Of a stretch of DNA of 64,000 bases, positions 12,091 through 24,504 are shown in pieces. The DNA lies in NCBI GenBank assembly GCA_030062745.1, contig CP099840.1:34847101-34911100 (forward strand). Reading direction: 5' to 3'. Within the stretch, counting starts at the first letter, position 1. Each line of letters starts with the position of its first letter. The position numbers were made by a program, and so were the translations under genes. This DNA comes from Capitulum mitella (lineage: Eukaryota; Arthropoda; Thecostraca; Pollicipedomorpha; Pollicipedidae). The notes under the pieces are model-generated. The model saw only the letters and a list, made by a program, of their open reading frames with translations. It was not told where the DNA came from and did no database searches.

Positions 12091-12717
12091 CAATGCGGAC
12101 AGAGTCCTCGAGGACGAGGAGCACTTCATCCACAACAGCGTCTCGGCTTCGGACGAAGAACAAGACACCACCCTCGAAGACAGGCGCGTGATGACACCTT
12201 CTCCGGACAGCAGACTCCAGGCCATGGCTACAGGCGCCGAAATCGAGGCCGCGGCTTCGGGCACCAGAACCCAGGCCAAGGTCACAGTTCGGGCACCAGA
12301 ACCCAGGCCACGGTTTCGGACATCAGGACACCAGACCCTGCATCCCAGCACCTTGGCTCGGGCGAGTTGCTGCGGCTTCAGCCTACGGGAGTTGGCGACA
12401 AATCGGAAGATAGCCAGTGTCTAGATGTAAGGTCAGTTTCGTGTTCCAGTTCGGTAGCGGTTGACATTCGAGGTCAATTGAATGGTTCCATTCGAATGAA
12501 GGAAAATGCTAGAACGCCTAAAGCTACCAGCAAAAATCGCCAAGAAATGGCGCCAAAATATAGACATTGTCAAGATCTGATATCAGTTTCGGCGGTAGGG
12601 GTTCATTTTCGAGGTCAGATTCGAGGGCGAACGCAGGAAAACGCTAGAACGTCAAAAGTTACCAACAAACGTTGCCAAAAAATGCGCCAAAAGATAGCCA
12701 GAGTCAGGGTCTAACGT
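12090..12717 (+). other. Open frames carrying a 150-bp in-phase duplication; unrecognised
   Basis: From 12433 a unit starting tcagtttcg repeats at 12583, exactly 150 bp on. Both copies stay open in one frame that runs from 12367 to TAA at 12712-12714 and encodes two diverged 50-residue repeats sharing RGQ, ENART and similar positions. Upstream, 12090-12190 reads as an acidic stretch in another frame. No family was recognised. It may be a transposon remnant or chance. Confidence 0.35.
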
Positions 12718-13136
12718 CACCACAATTATCATCATCATTTATTTGTATGCATGGGCGCCATATGACCTAGTACTCAGAACGCCTTAAAGCTCCAGTTACA
12801 CATATTCGTATGCCATCTGCAAAACACGGTTTTTCAAGACGAGCGTTGGTTTACGTACATTGTGGTTATACCTGTCAAAATTAAAAGTATACAGTTAAAA
12901 GAATACAACGCCAAAGTCCTGGCTCTTAAAGAGCACTTCAACCCGAGACAGTGGTTTCCGTCATATCTAGCAGCTCGATTCCAACCCCTCTCGCATCAGC
13001 TTTCGAAGCCCGGCACCGTATCGATGTTCTGCAATTAACGCGGCGCTTCGTTCCACTTGACATTGGCAGGAATGTAAAAGACCTCTCGAGGTCCATGCAC
13101 ATATGTGAAGAGTCTCGAGACTTGAACAGGGTCCCA

Positions 13137-14235
13137 GTGGCGTACCCAAGGGGCCATGCCCTCCTGGAGGTTGAAGGCAACCCCTGGGACCAAAAGCTCC
13201 ACTACTTTTCTGTATTTTTAACTTTAAGTCGCCCGTAGAGCGCCCAAGACGTCAAAAACGGACCTCCAAGGCATCAAAACAGGACATCTAACCTAAAAAG
13301 GGCCCTCTAAGCCCTTTGAATTTGAAATGGAAGTCTGACCCTCACCTGCCAGGAATCCTGGGTACGCCGCTGCAGGGGCCCCATTGTATCTGAGGGTCCA
13401 CTGGAGGTCAGAGGTGCCTGTGACTATTGTCAAAGGTCCAGTGGGACCTTCGATTCACCAAAGGCCCTTCCCACTCTCCAGACTAGTCTAAACGTGCCTG
13501 GAGGGCCTCTGGACTTGACCAGGGGATATGGGCGTATTTGGGATATTTGGATGTGGTGAGGTCCCCGGCCAGGCCTAAGGGCCTAGGTATTTGGGTTATT
13601 GTTGAAATTCAGGAGCCCCTGATGCTCCTAAATCTTAACTCTCTTCCTTATTTGGAGCCCATTAGTGCCATTGCCTTTCAAAGGACAATGGCCACGCCAA
13701 GGGCCCCCAACCTTAACCAGGTCCAGAGACTTTAGATGAACATACACAAGGTGTTCTGGTGAGGACCAGGGGTCCTTTTGTATTTGGCTTCCCATTGGAA
13801 GGACGGAGTCTCTGTGGCTGCTTAAGGTCCGTTGGTACCCCTGATTTTCGAAGGGCCCGCAGGCACACCTTGGGCTTCCGTCCCTCTCCAGAACGTCTTG
13901 TACACATCTGGAGGTCTTCAGGCTTGACCAGGGGATCTCTATGTATTTGGGGACTCATTGGAAGCCAGGCACTACTGTGGCTGTTAGGGGTTCATTGGGA
14001 CTCCACGGAATTACAAAAGGCCCCCAGACACACCGAGGGTCTCTGGACCTCTTTGGAATAAACTCTTTATTTCTGGATTGGCTTTGGTCTTGATCAAGGG
14101 CACTCGATTTTCGGGGGCCACAGTGAGTCAAGGGGCCTGTGACTGCTGTTAGGTCGCGTTGGGGCCCGTGACCTTCAAAGGGCCCCAAATATATAGGTGG
14201 CCCCTGGTCCTATGGTAGGTTCAAAGATCCTCCAA
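13137..14235 (+). mobile_element. Decayed GC-rich interspersed repeat with 155-160-bp sub-units
   Basis: It begins with cagtggcgtacccaagggg, a motif also found inverted near 27150 and 27465. Inside, a block of the form ctgtgactgctgttaggt followed by cgttgggg and ttcaaagggccc recurs near 13417, 13812, 13974 and 14128. The clearest spacings are 162 and 154 bp. No coding domain is visible. It is probably a non-autonomous or long-decayed element. Confidence 0.6.
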
Positions 14236-14239
14236 GTAT

Positions 14240-16480
14240 GTTCATGAACTTTGGGGACGAGGAGACAGGGGCTTTTGTCACATTTTTAAGCCTGCATTTA
14301 TTTAATACGTACTCTGACGAGTTTATTCGATCCCATTGTGCGGGGCCCCTCTGCAAACTCGGGGCCACTTCTGAGGCTCTGGGGAGGGGTAAAACATATG
14401 TTCCCCCCAAACTTTCGAATGGGGACAGCTTGCCTTCCTGCCACTCCCTTCTTACCTCCCTTCTTACTTGCCGCCTATATTAAAAGGGGTTTAAGGCAGG
14501 TACATAGTAAAAATCAGACGTAGTTTCATAGTCCGGGAGTACAAACTAAATATGTCAAGTAGTGGCCAAATTGCCGCCTCATTGGGAAAGCTGATTATCC
14601 TGTAGACCCTCCAATTGCCTCAGAACCGACACAAAGCCATCCCCAGTTACCTCGGAGCGCAAACGCTATATTAACCTTCGTCAGTCCAGGGAGCGTTGGC
14701 GCAGCCCCCCCCCCCACCGCTTTTTTACCGGGACAGATGCTGAAACGGTCAGCTGAATGGGCAGACATTTTTGCCACCTGAGTTTTGGACCTTTTTACAT
14801 GAGTCCTCAATGCTTTAGGTTGATATCGTCCCAAGTCATTAAGCTGTGACCTCGTTCTCGATGGCCTGCAGGCCACAAATAACGAAAATCTGAATCATAC
14901 CGTACTTAAAAGTGTTTTCGAGGTGGTTTCAGATCGGATTGTTGTTTTCCAATCGTTCTGGAGACATCACCGGTTATGATGTGACCTTTTATACCCATTG
15001 CAAGAACCAGGTCACCTAAGTTAAGGTCACTTCGGGTGACATTCCGTGAAAATTGGTCTGCTGCGACCCTCCTTTCCAAGCGTGTTTAGAGGCATCATGT
15101 GGTTCTATGGGAGTATAGTTTATGTCTGTAGCGGACACGAGGTCGTTCAAGGTCAAGGATATGTCAAGTCAAGTTCCGGAATTCGCCTCAAGTGATGGAA
15201 CTCGATCTTTTACCGAACAACGAAACTGCTGCGGTTCAGTGCAAGTTCGGGCCAAGGCCATTCAAAGTCAAGGTCGAGGTGACCTTGTAGATCTCATGTG
15301 CCTTTCCTCAACCACTTGGACACCTCATAGTCTACGTGGACCTTGTAAAGCGTTGCGTTGCAAATGCGTGAAATAGCCGTGCAAATTACGCAAAAATTGG
15401 ATCTGACATCGTTTGACCTATTTTCACGGGTCAACCGTAAGAGGCAGGAGAGATGGAACCTCTGTGAAGATCGGGGCGGACGCGATTTTTACCTCGTTTC
15501 TTTTCATGCAACGCCATAGGGTTAATGCTTACTGTTGCCCAAAGTTGGGGGCAGTTGGCCCCCTCCCCACACCACCGTTTCGAGCGCTCCTGGTAAGAGG
15601 TATCTTACAATGACGTAGAAGAGGTTGTAGAGAATGGTCAGGACTGTCTACTGCATGTCAGTTGGATGCAGTATATACTATATTATCGCACGTCAGTTGC
15701 GGAAACGTAACTTTGTAACAGAGCGTGACATCGACGGGGAGGACACGTCCCCTTTTTCTCAACCATGGGGTAATCGTCCCCTCCTATCAGGAGTGGAAAT
15801 GCCCCAAAAAACCACGGTATTCAGCATGCAGGACTGAACTCTATGAAATCGTCGGCCATTATCACTGACTGCGAGCACACAAGCATATTTCACTAAAATT
15901 ACCGCACTTCAGTCATTTTTGTCTTTCCTTTCACGACGGAACGGAACAAAATGGATGGAATTTGTTTGCACACGATTCATCATGGAAGTTTTGGACTAGC
16001 TTAAGATTGCCGCACAGGCGACATTTACCTTCGTTCATTTACAGTACCGACATGGATGTTTGTATCCGTGCGTCAGATTGCTAATGTATCTATTGATAAA
16101 GAGAATTTGATAGGTGATGTTGGGGTTCTGTGTCCAGTAATGTACTTTCAAGGGGTATGTCAAGAAATGATTGTCTCTGAATTCCGTGTGTATTTTTCCC
16201 TCGATGGGATTTTATTTTATTTTCTTTTTTTAGATGGTAGTTATAGGAATTTAACTGAAAAGAGATGAATCTAACCACATTGACAGAATGTTTCATGTAC
16301 CTGCCCCAGGCACGCACTCTTACTCTTCCCTTAGTTTTGTCGGTGGTATAAATGGAAGATTCTGGGTATGATGCGAATATGTTGCATGGCAATCTGGAAA
16401 GGACATGTACAGCAGTTAGGAAGAAAGCAGTCACAGATTTCTTGAAGATGGACGCTCGAGCCCTGAAGGCTATGCGCTAG
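14240..16480. other. Repeat-derived noncoding stretch with TGACCT half-sites
   Basis: A poly(C) run lies at 14707-14718. TGACCT/AGGTCA hexamers are dense at 14965-15300. An atagggttaa motif near 15515 resembles the ends of the MITEs at 19341 and 42582, but no matching partner end was found. No gene was recognised. Confidence 0.45.
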
Positions 16481-17967
16481 GGTCGAGAATTCCGATTCGA
16501 ATGATTTGAATATGTCACCAAATATTCGGATTTGACGAACGTTCGAATCTAGATTTCAAGATTCGAATAATGGGCAAATATTTAGTTGGCCGTTTCTGCA
16601 ACCGAATATTCGCCGAATATTCGAATGTTAACCGAGCATTCGAATATTATTTTGCATTTCGTCGCAGAATCTGCAGATATATCTAACATTAATTATGCAG
16701 AAAACTAATTTGGGCATGTGACCAGCGTTGTTTTTTGAACGTTAGTACGCCTGACAGCAATACGCGGCAGTGCCACCGAAACACGTTCCGTCCCTCCCCC
16801 TGCGGCAATGATCTGCACATCAAGTTCCGCGGAGCAATTCGTAACGCCTCGAGTATTCTGTCGTTTGTTCCGTTTCTGGCCACGACAGGCAGAAACGCCT
16901 GACCGGAATATGTCGGTGAGTGAAGCTGGACCTAGCGGGAATTATGAGACTGTTTCCATCCTACCATGTGTACTGTTACTGTTGTTGATTGAGGCGAAGA
17001 TAAGGAAATGGTTGGCCTCTCAATGAATTAAATGGTATGCGGATGAAATGAGCTTTGACGCCCATGCTTATTCCCATGCCAAAAATGTTTTGCCTAGAAA
17101 GCAAAGAACAATTTAGTACAAATGTACTGTGGCAGGGAATACTGCGTTCGAGGCGGGGAGGAAAGATACCACTTTAGCCTCGTCAGCACTCCCTTCTCGA
17201 TGCTAATTATAACAATAATCTCAGGAAGGGCTTGACTTCAGGACTGGTAACACAAACCTGGAGAAAATCCCGATTAATAATCAGGATGAATATCAATACG
17301 GTGGTGAACGTGACTGTATTAATTCCGAATACGAGGTCATTTTTCTGAACTTGATCCCAGCGTTGGCTATGCTGCCATGGAAAAGGAAAGCGACATAAAT
17401 AAAGATTGTAACATAGCCCCTATTCCCTAAATGCGATTACGCGATTCTGCATAAACGGCTTGATTTCATGGCAAAAGTCAAAGGCGCCGACATGAACGGC
17501 ATAGAAACGCTTGAGTGTACACTTCTGAAGGCCAGTCATAACGTGTGGACAACTTGTTACCTCGGTAACGAGCAATACCAAGAACCGAGCGAAATCGATG
17601 GTGTGGAGCAAGACGGGAGGATTCCATTAATTACAAGACTGAAGTTTTCCCACATTCGGTCGCTTTTATTCGATTTTTATCCTATTACTCACTCCGAAGT
17701 CTAAAGCGCTGCTGTCGTGAGGTTGGTAATCCAGGCGGCCTCTGCCGATGACATCATGCCCCGGCTTCTTGGCAGTGCTCGGCCGCCGCCCGCCGTATGC
17801 CTGGCACCGGCCGGAACTGCAATGCTCTATAACTTGTTCATTCAACTGTGAACCAGTCCGATTTTTATTTATGGTTCCGACCCTTCCTTTCGCGATTAAA
17901 CGACGCCGGCTATGAAAGATTAGAACATTCGGTCCGAATATTCGAATAAAAAAATATCTCCGAATCT
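16480..17967. mobile_element. Dispersed element, copy A (homologous to 50915-51860)
   Basis: From about 17040 to 17967 the sequence matches 50915-51860 in the same order: a tgtggcag block, a ctcgatgctaatt block, a frame reading YAILHKRLDFMAKV, and a GC-rich end. The left flank (16490-16640) and the right end carry cgaatattcg motifs, with several copies on the left. Stops interrupt the frame here, so this copy is not coding now. Confidence 0.65.
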
Positions 17968-17999
17968 CCGAAAGCTCCACTGTGCACCTTAGTTCGGCA

Positions 18000-19335
18000 A
18001 CAGCCTTTCGTTAAGATGGCGCGTGGACCCAAATACACGGCAGACGCGCATGCGCAACAGTTAGACCATATGCCATTCTGTTGTTTGCATCGGGTCTACG
18101 GACGCTTCGTTGGTTATCGACTAAGTACCAAGACTGTAAAAAGTTCATAGCTGACGAAGGCAGTGCGCACAAAACAGACTATAAAATAGCTGAAGTCGTG
18201 GAAGCCGAAGGATGGTTGAGGTTTATGTACATTTAGGCAATGATTTCCTTCTCTCCGAATGCGTGCCTATGGCTAATGGCTACAACAGGGCCTCCCTTAA
18301 CAGGGCGTAGGTGTGGACGAGGGGAACAGGTTCCTAGTCATGACTGGGACCCCTTCCTATGCAAGGTGAACTCCCAACTTCTGAGGCCGCATGACTGGGA
18401 GGTCAGAATCTCAGCCCATTGTGGCCAATGCAAGTCAGTCATACTGTCAAATTTTGTTAGACTCCTTTGTTGTATGGATGATGGAAAAAAAAACTCATAT
18501 TTTTACTTGATAGAGAGAGGGGGCAGTTTTGTCATAATGGGGGTGTAGAATTGAGCACCATGCTTTTGTCCCAGTTATAGTCATCTTTTGATGTGCTGCT
18601 GTAATATGTAGTAACTGCTGGTTATAACTACGGCCTGTTACCACTGCCAAATTTCCGTGGAAAAAAACAGTCATTGTGGCATCCCATTCAACATTAAGAC
18701 TTAAATTTGTGGGGCTGCGTAGACGTAGTTGAACGGTGGTGGTTCCAAGTTCCTTTTTAAACGAACTGTGACTACTGAAGCCTCTTCCATTGACCATAGT
18801 GAGGCCAAATTGGCATGCTGAATGGATGGTATCTCCATGGTGGCATCAGTGCCAATGTGTCCAAATGTCCAGTTTGGATAATAAAGGACCCGTAAGGGAA
18901 ATAAAGCTACATGTTGGATGTAAATAATCATGTTTTGTTCGCTTTTTCATTCATCGGCATTCCAAGATCAGCTTGGCAATAAGCTTTTGCGTACAAAATT
19001 GTTTTCTCACACATATATCATGAAGGAAAATGTTGATGAAATTAGCGGAAACTGGCCCCATTTTTAGTATTGAATAATATGTAAGCCATTGAGGCACTAC
19101 ATATGTTTTCTCACATCCGACTACATGAAACTGAAAAACGGTCTGATTCTCAAGGGCTGATTGAAAACGGCTAGTTAAAGGCACCAACGAAAAGTCGAAA
19201 AGCCGCAGATGTCGATACACTTCTAATTTCTCTGATCTGTTCGACGAATACGCAGGAACGTTGAACTAAAGACAGCGATTTTCGCACCACTGCACGACGA
19301 GCGCCGGTGCGAACGCGGTGTGGAATTAGCGGGTA
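18000..19335. other. Intergenic stretch; no gene seen
   Basis: Only short frames of no recognised family were found on either strand, with no clear repeats. The segment ends at the hairpin that opens the next element. Confidence 0.4.
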
Positions 19336-19375
19336 CTAATTTAACCCTATTCCCGGAGGAATAGGGTTAAATTAG
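19336..19375. repeat. Perfect 18-bp inverted repeat with 4-nt loop
   Basis: The arms 19336-19353 and 19358-19375 are exact reverse complements around cgga. Each arm contains the TTAACCC end motif of the adjacent MITE family, so this looks like two MITE ends facing each other. Confidence 0.9.
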
Positions 19376-20571
19376 ACGGTAGACGATATGGTCAGTTCGC
19401 GGAAGGGGGAAGGATTCGCCCCCCCCCCCTTGAGATCTCGAGAACTATACATCTGATTTCATCGCAACAAACGGCAATCGATTTGCAATGACGTGAACTA
19501 CGTTTTGAGAAAAAGAGATCTTCAAAATTTGGAAACGTGTGGATACAAGAGGGCAAAAGTGTCAAAATCAGGGGTATTTTTGGACTTCTTATAACTTTGT
19601 TTTTGGACCAATTTCGATGAAACTGGCATGAATCGAGAGATCATGGATAGGACTTTTACCATTGGTACACACATCTGAAATTTTGAGAAAATTCATAGGT
19701 GTTCACAGGGTTTCCAAAACAGGAGGATTAGTTTTCCAATAACTGAAAAAGCAAAAAAAGCGAAAACACTTTTTTGGCTTCTGCTAGTCATGTTATGCTA
19801 AAGAAGTACAAATTGCATTACAATGTTTGCATAGTGTCATGGGCGGTGTCAGGGACATGAAAAAGGGAGAAATGTCATGATCATATGCTCCTCAGATCAA
19901 CTTGTGACCTTTGACCTTAAGTGACCTCCAGTGACCTTGGGGTCATTTCAAATGATCTCGTGTGCATTTAGTATTATCTGTAAACATTTTCAATCATTTG
20001 AATTCACTCTGTTTCAAAAATTCCGTTTTATGGCTATTGCAATATAGGATACGCGCACTGACATTTTGGTCATAGCTCCGTGACCCGACCTCATATCAAG
20101 CTGAAACTTGATACACAAGTAGAGGGCACCTTTCTACGGCATATGTATTCCAGGTTTGGCATATCAAAAAACAGCGCCGAAATTATTGCTATAAAACCAA
20201 ATTTTGAGTTTTGACCTTGACCTGACCTTGTAAGGTGACCTCAGATGAACAAAATTTTATCTGCACATTGCCGAATTTCATTTAGCTATACATCCATATA
20301 AAGTTTTTAGTTCTATCTTAAAAACGCTGTTTTGGCAGACATTTTCCTTTTACCCTCAACAAGGCCAAAAATGGTTTGAGGTGCCTCCTAAAAACGTTGC
20401 CTGGCTTCGCCCCTGAGCAAAAAAAAAATTTGAAATTTTGTCGCAGCACCTAGAAAGAACAGCTAGGAAAAGTCACCAAGTTTCGTGAAGCTACGTTAAA
20501 AAGCCTGGAATTGGCAAGCAAATAACCCGAGGAGGGGCAGATTCAGCCCACCCTGCCCGAAATAGGGTTAA
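19341..20571. mobile_element. piggyBac-like MITE 1 (TTAA target site)
   Basis: The left end is TTAA (19341) followed by CCCTATTCCCGG. The right end is CCCGAAATAGGG followed by TTAA (20568-20571). The inverted ends match at 10 of 12 positions. TTAA duplications with ends starting CCC are typical of piggyBac-superfamily elements. No transposase frame is present, so it is non-autonomous. A G/C-run block inside the left end and the following gagaactatacatctgattt region match the element at 42582. TGACCT hexamers cluster at 19900-20260. Confidence 0.6.
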
Positions 20572-20579
20572 GCATTCTT

Positions 20580-21730
20580 CTATTTTGGTTACTCACGCCT
20601 TCCCAAGTAGTATTTCTTGAACCCAGTGGTTCTTGTGATGATTTTCCGCGGAAAAATTGAGTATAATCTATCAGAACAACTGGCGGGGCTTTATTCGCGA
20701 AAGCCTTTTAATTTCCAAAATCGGCAACATGAAAACTTTTTGGATTCCTTTGTATTATTTGCAACTGTGAGAGCCAGTTGACATTTTGTATGCGCTCCAT
20801 GCCATTCATCACCGATTTTGACGGCGACGCATTTTTGCTCACGACAATTATTCGTGGCCTGACGTCAGGTCAATGGTTGGAGGCCACTGATACTTTCCCA
20901 TGGACGGCAATGGGATGTCTGCATCACAGCATACTCAAAATGTTATAAAAGAGTTCCAATTTCCGAAAAACGACGACATGTCTTGAAAATGGGCTTGACC
21001 TTAGGTCACTGACCCAGAAGTTCTCAAAAATCTGAGATAGCTGGTTTGTTGTATCTATGTAACAGACCTGCATAGATGTTGTATGCATATACATCATCTA
21101 TGCAGTGTATTACATACATACATAGATATCACATACATACATATATATGACATACATACAACATACATAACCATATTTCTAATCCCCAGAAATTTTATTT
21201 TGATGCCATGTTTTCGAAAAATGTTACAAGGCGCAAAACGTTTTTAAACATAGGTACATTTGCCCTGACCTTGGTCAAACCATTGATTTGACCTGGGTTC
21301 GAAACCTTGACACAAAATGTAAAAATAATTAAGCAAAAAGGATACTGAATTCCGTTGCGCTGCATTCCTTTGTTCTCTCGTAATCTTGGAAAAACTGGTC
21401 GCCATATGACCACGTTGTCGGAGCGCCCCAAAGCCCCAATCACACGCAAACATATACAGTCTTGAAAAACCCTAGGGGGGCGGTCAACTGCCCTTCCCCC
21501 ACTCTGCACTGCGTTAGACCAGAATTCGTTCCCCATCGAAAATCCTTGGCGACGCCCTGACAGCAATGCCGAAAGCTATACCCTTCGCTGGTACTGAGTC
21601 CTGGAACGACTTCTTCCTAGCAGTGGCGGCTCGCCCCTGGGTCTCCTCAGTTCCGCCCGACTTACTCTTCGTAGCCTCCGAAGCCGGTTCCAGTGTGTGA
21701 CCGAGACCGGGCAGTGTCGGTTTTCTCCAT
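20580..21730. other. Noncoding stretch with hairpin and CATA microsatellite
   Basis: An inverted repeat at 21056-21116 (arms about 22 nt, loop about 16 nt) is followed by tetranucleotide catacata repeats to about 21180. The remainder has no recognisable gene. Confidence 0.6.
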
Positions 21731-22128
21731 TAGCAATTCACTCCCGTGAAAGAGTGGTCCTTTTTCCTCTTGTGCAACCTCGCGACAAACGCCGCGGCGC
21801 GTCCGCAGTATCCCCGTCCAGCGGCGCAGACTGAACAGTTGAATTTGACCACGCTGTCACTGTTTTCGTCGATAACGGCTTCAGTGGCACCTGGCTTGAG
21901 GAGGTTTTTGTGCCGCAGCGTCATTTTACATGGCACAGTGACAGCCATACTACTCCTGCTCAGCTCAATATAATCCACCTCATCGTCTCCGTAGGTACTC
22001 TCAGCTGGCCTGGAACACGGACATTCATATTTTACCTTCATCAAACATTTCTTTTTTTGGCACTTTCCCACTTCTTTCCATCCGAGTGTGTCTTTTCCAT
22101 GTTGCTGACGTGTGAAAGCAAAATAATT
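21730..22128 (-). pseudogene. Cys-rich ORF remnant with SWIM-like zinc-binding motif
   Basis: A frame open from 22128 to the stop at 21730 has no ATG at its start. It encodes a KCQKKKC segment, then ECPC, and near the end FNCSVCAAGRGYC followed by an alanine-rich helix and a basic tail. The order C-x-x-C, AG, G-x-C and helix resembles the SWIM-type zinc finger of some transposon-linked proteins (CxC, then CxH). The final histidine is an arginine here. It is probably a fragment of a mobile-element protein, or one exon of an unrecognised gene. Confidence 0.35.
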
Positions 22129-22129
22129 T

Positions 22130-23820
22130 CATGGTCTTTCCACATATCTAAATGTCCTAACACGATGAGCTCAACGTAAAAAACGTGCGATTTTTGAATT
22201 GGTAGATTGGTTACTTATGAGCAGTCTTCAACATAAATCAGTGGCATTAATCGTAATTGCCAACATTAGTCATATGCGGCAAATTTCCTTACTCGGCCTT
22301 TTTGAACGCACTGATCGTTGACCGAGTCCGTGAAGCTGGACTACATCAACGCCGACTGACGGCGTGCACGGCACCATGCATTGTGCTCACCAGCGGCGGA
22401 ACGCCTTCCATCAACGGGGACACCATCGCGGAACAGCAGTTTGCTACAAATGATATGAAAAACGATTTGTTGTGGGGATTTAATCGATGGCGCTGCGTTC
22501 CAGTGCTCGCCACCTTCCGTCAATGCGTGCCTACGCGCCGTTAGCCGGCCGGGGAGCCAGGGACTACGGGGAAGGAAGTGAATGCGGTCCAGATGGGCAT
22601 ATGTGAAATGCCTGCGGTCGCCGTAGCACCCAAAACCGTCAAAAACAATGCCGCTTCGTTAAGGAACCGTTGGACCGGGATCTCGGAAACCGTCAAAGTG
22701 CACCTGACCGAAATATCACCCGAATTGGGCGGCCGCCAGCGAAGCTCGCCGGCTCCGGGGGTTTCATGACGTCACGCAGCCTCGGGCGTATTTCATGGCC
22801 ACTGTGCCTTTCGGGCGCGAATATCTCGTGAACTAGACGTCGTTCACAGCAGTTCGAATGATTTTTTTGTTACCATCGTCTGCAATCACATTGGATTAGC
22901 ACGAATAATCGGCCACTGCCATATTAAAGTCACTGACCTGACGTAGCCTTCCAATGTGACTATTTTAGCTTTTGCCAGGTTATGTGACTGTGGTGTTAGT
23001 TGTTCAACCCGTGGAGACCTCAAATGTGCTGATATCAGAGCGTTACCATAAAAATGTTACCATTCTGCACAAAACTGGTCAGCAGACCTTTGAGAATAAT
23101 GTCATATCTTCGTGACCTGATCTGAAGTCAACAAACTATTTTCTCCAAAAGATGCGTTATGACTGAAAACTCAGATACCTAAAATTTCAGCGCCAGAGCT
23201 AAAATTACCCAGCACTTTTCATGTTACGAAAAACTGGCTTGACAGGGGGGGGGGGTCACCCTCCCTCGCCGGGCGAGAGTTCCGGGACTGGTTCTTGAGT
23301 TCTGTCTGACCGGACACGATCTGCACGCTGTCAGCTGCCGACTTTCCGTCGGCAGTCGACCCTCGAAGTCGACTCTTCATCATCACTTTCGAGGCCGCTC
23401 TCTAGTGCCAGTGACATCTCCTCTCGCCAGTTGTCACGAACCGGGAAATGTCGCCGTGAGCAAGTCGTGAGTCGACCTTTCGGACCAGCAGAGAGCATGG
23501 CGGTGTCACTCAGGCACCCCACTGACGTGCTCTGGTGACTATTTCATTATTTATTTTGCATCAGATACCTTCGGATGATGCATTTTCCCTAACAAAAGTG
23601 GCCGGGCGTTCCCAACCTCAGACAACCAGCCAGGTAACGTCTGACGCGTGATGGCGGAGAGAAGACGGGTCGGGCCGGGCCGCCGGCGGCTGCCGTTCGT
23701 TGCCCGAGTGAAAGTTCTCGGTCCGACCTACGCCGGAACATCGCCCGTCCATGGGCGTTGCATAACGGAGGCTCAGATCACGTGGACGGGCCGCGGGACT
23801 CGGCCCAACAGTGACTGGAC
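22130..23820. other. Noncoding repeat-derived stretch
   Basis: It contains a poly(G) run near 23247 followed by tcaccctccctcgccgggcg, a layout shared with 49690-49720. The segment 23640-23820 is GC-rich, but no reading frame or splice pattern is convincing. Confidence 0.4.
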
Positions 23821-23824
23821 AAAC

Positions 23825-24040
23825 CAGCCCTGCTGCTCACTCACAACTTAACAAGGCTGCTCACTGAACAACTCAGCCCTCCTATTCACCGAACAGCCCA
23901 GCCCAGATGCTTACTGAACCACCCAGACCTCCCGCTCATTTCAGCCTGGTACCGAACAACGCAGCCATGCTGCTCACTGAACAGCCCAGCCCTGCTGCTC
24001 ACTGAATAACCCATCCCTGCTGCGCACTGAACAACTCAAG
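23825..24040. repeat. 25-bp minisatellite
   Basis: A tgctgctcactgaacaac-type unit recurs at about 23832, 23857, 23882, 23907, 23932, 23970, 23995 and 24020. Spacing is 25 bp apart from one irregular step, and copies are diverged. Confidence 0.85.
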
Positions 24041-24289
24041 GATTTATGGGTTGTCAAGGGTAGATGAAACGATAAGTTTCGGTGTCAGATGTCGACTTGA
24101 AACTGGAGATGCCACTTTACGATGCCTCCTAACAGCTTTTTGGAGGCAAATACGTTCCTCTGGACTCCGTTCAATGACGACGTCTTAAGCCGAATAGTTT
24201 TGATTGTGTCAGCTGTAAGGAAAGCCGCAGGGAAAACGTTGCCCAGCGTGCGCAAGCTCTTCACGAATTTTTCTGTTCGCCCGAGACAA

Positions 24290-24500
24290 ACGACAGCTGC
24301 GGACCTTGACTGCCGCGCTCCGCCGACGACCGCACGCCGCCCCGAGAGGCGGCCCGCCGGTCCGCAGCTGCGGCGGCGCGGCTCGCCGGACCGGGCGGCT
24401 CGCGGCGTGCCAGCCGGCGGCAGTCTCCGAGGGACGGCGCGGCAGAAAAATCCGTGCCTGGCGCCCCCGCGCGGCCCCGCCGTCCTGGCGAAGGCACGGG
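24290..24500. other. Isolated GC- and CpG-rich island, function unknown
   Basis: The composition matches that of true exons in this window and contrasts with the surrounding DNA. Frames are open on both strands, but no domain, start context or paired splice sites could be assigned. It may be an exon of an unrecognised gene or a promoter island. Confidence 0.3.
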
Positions 24501-24504
24501 ATTA

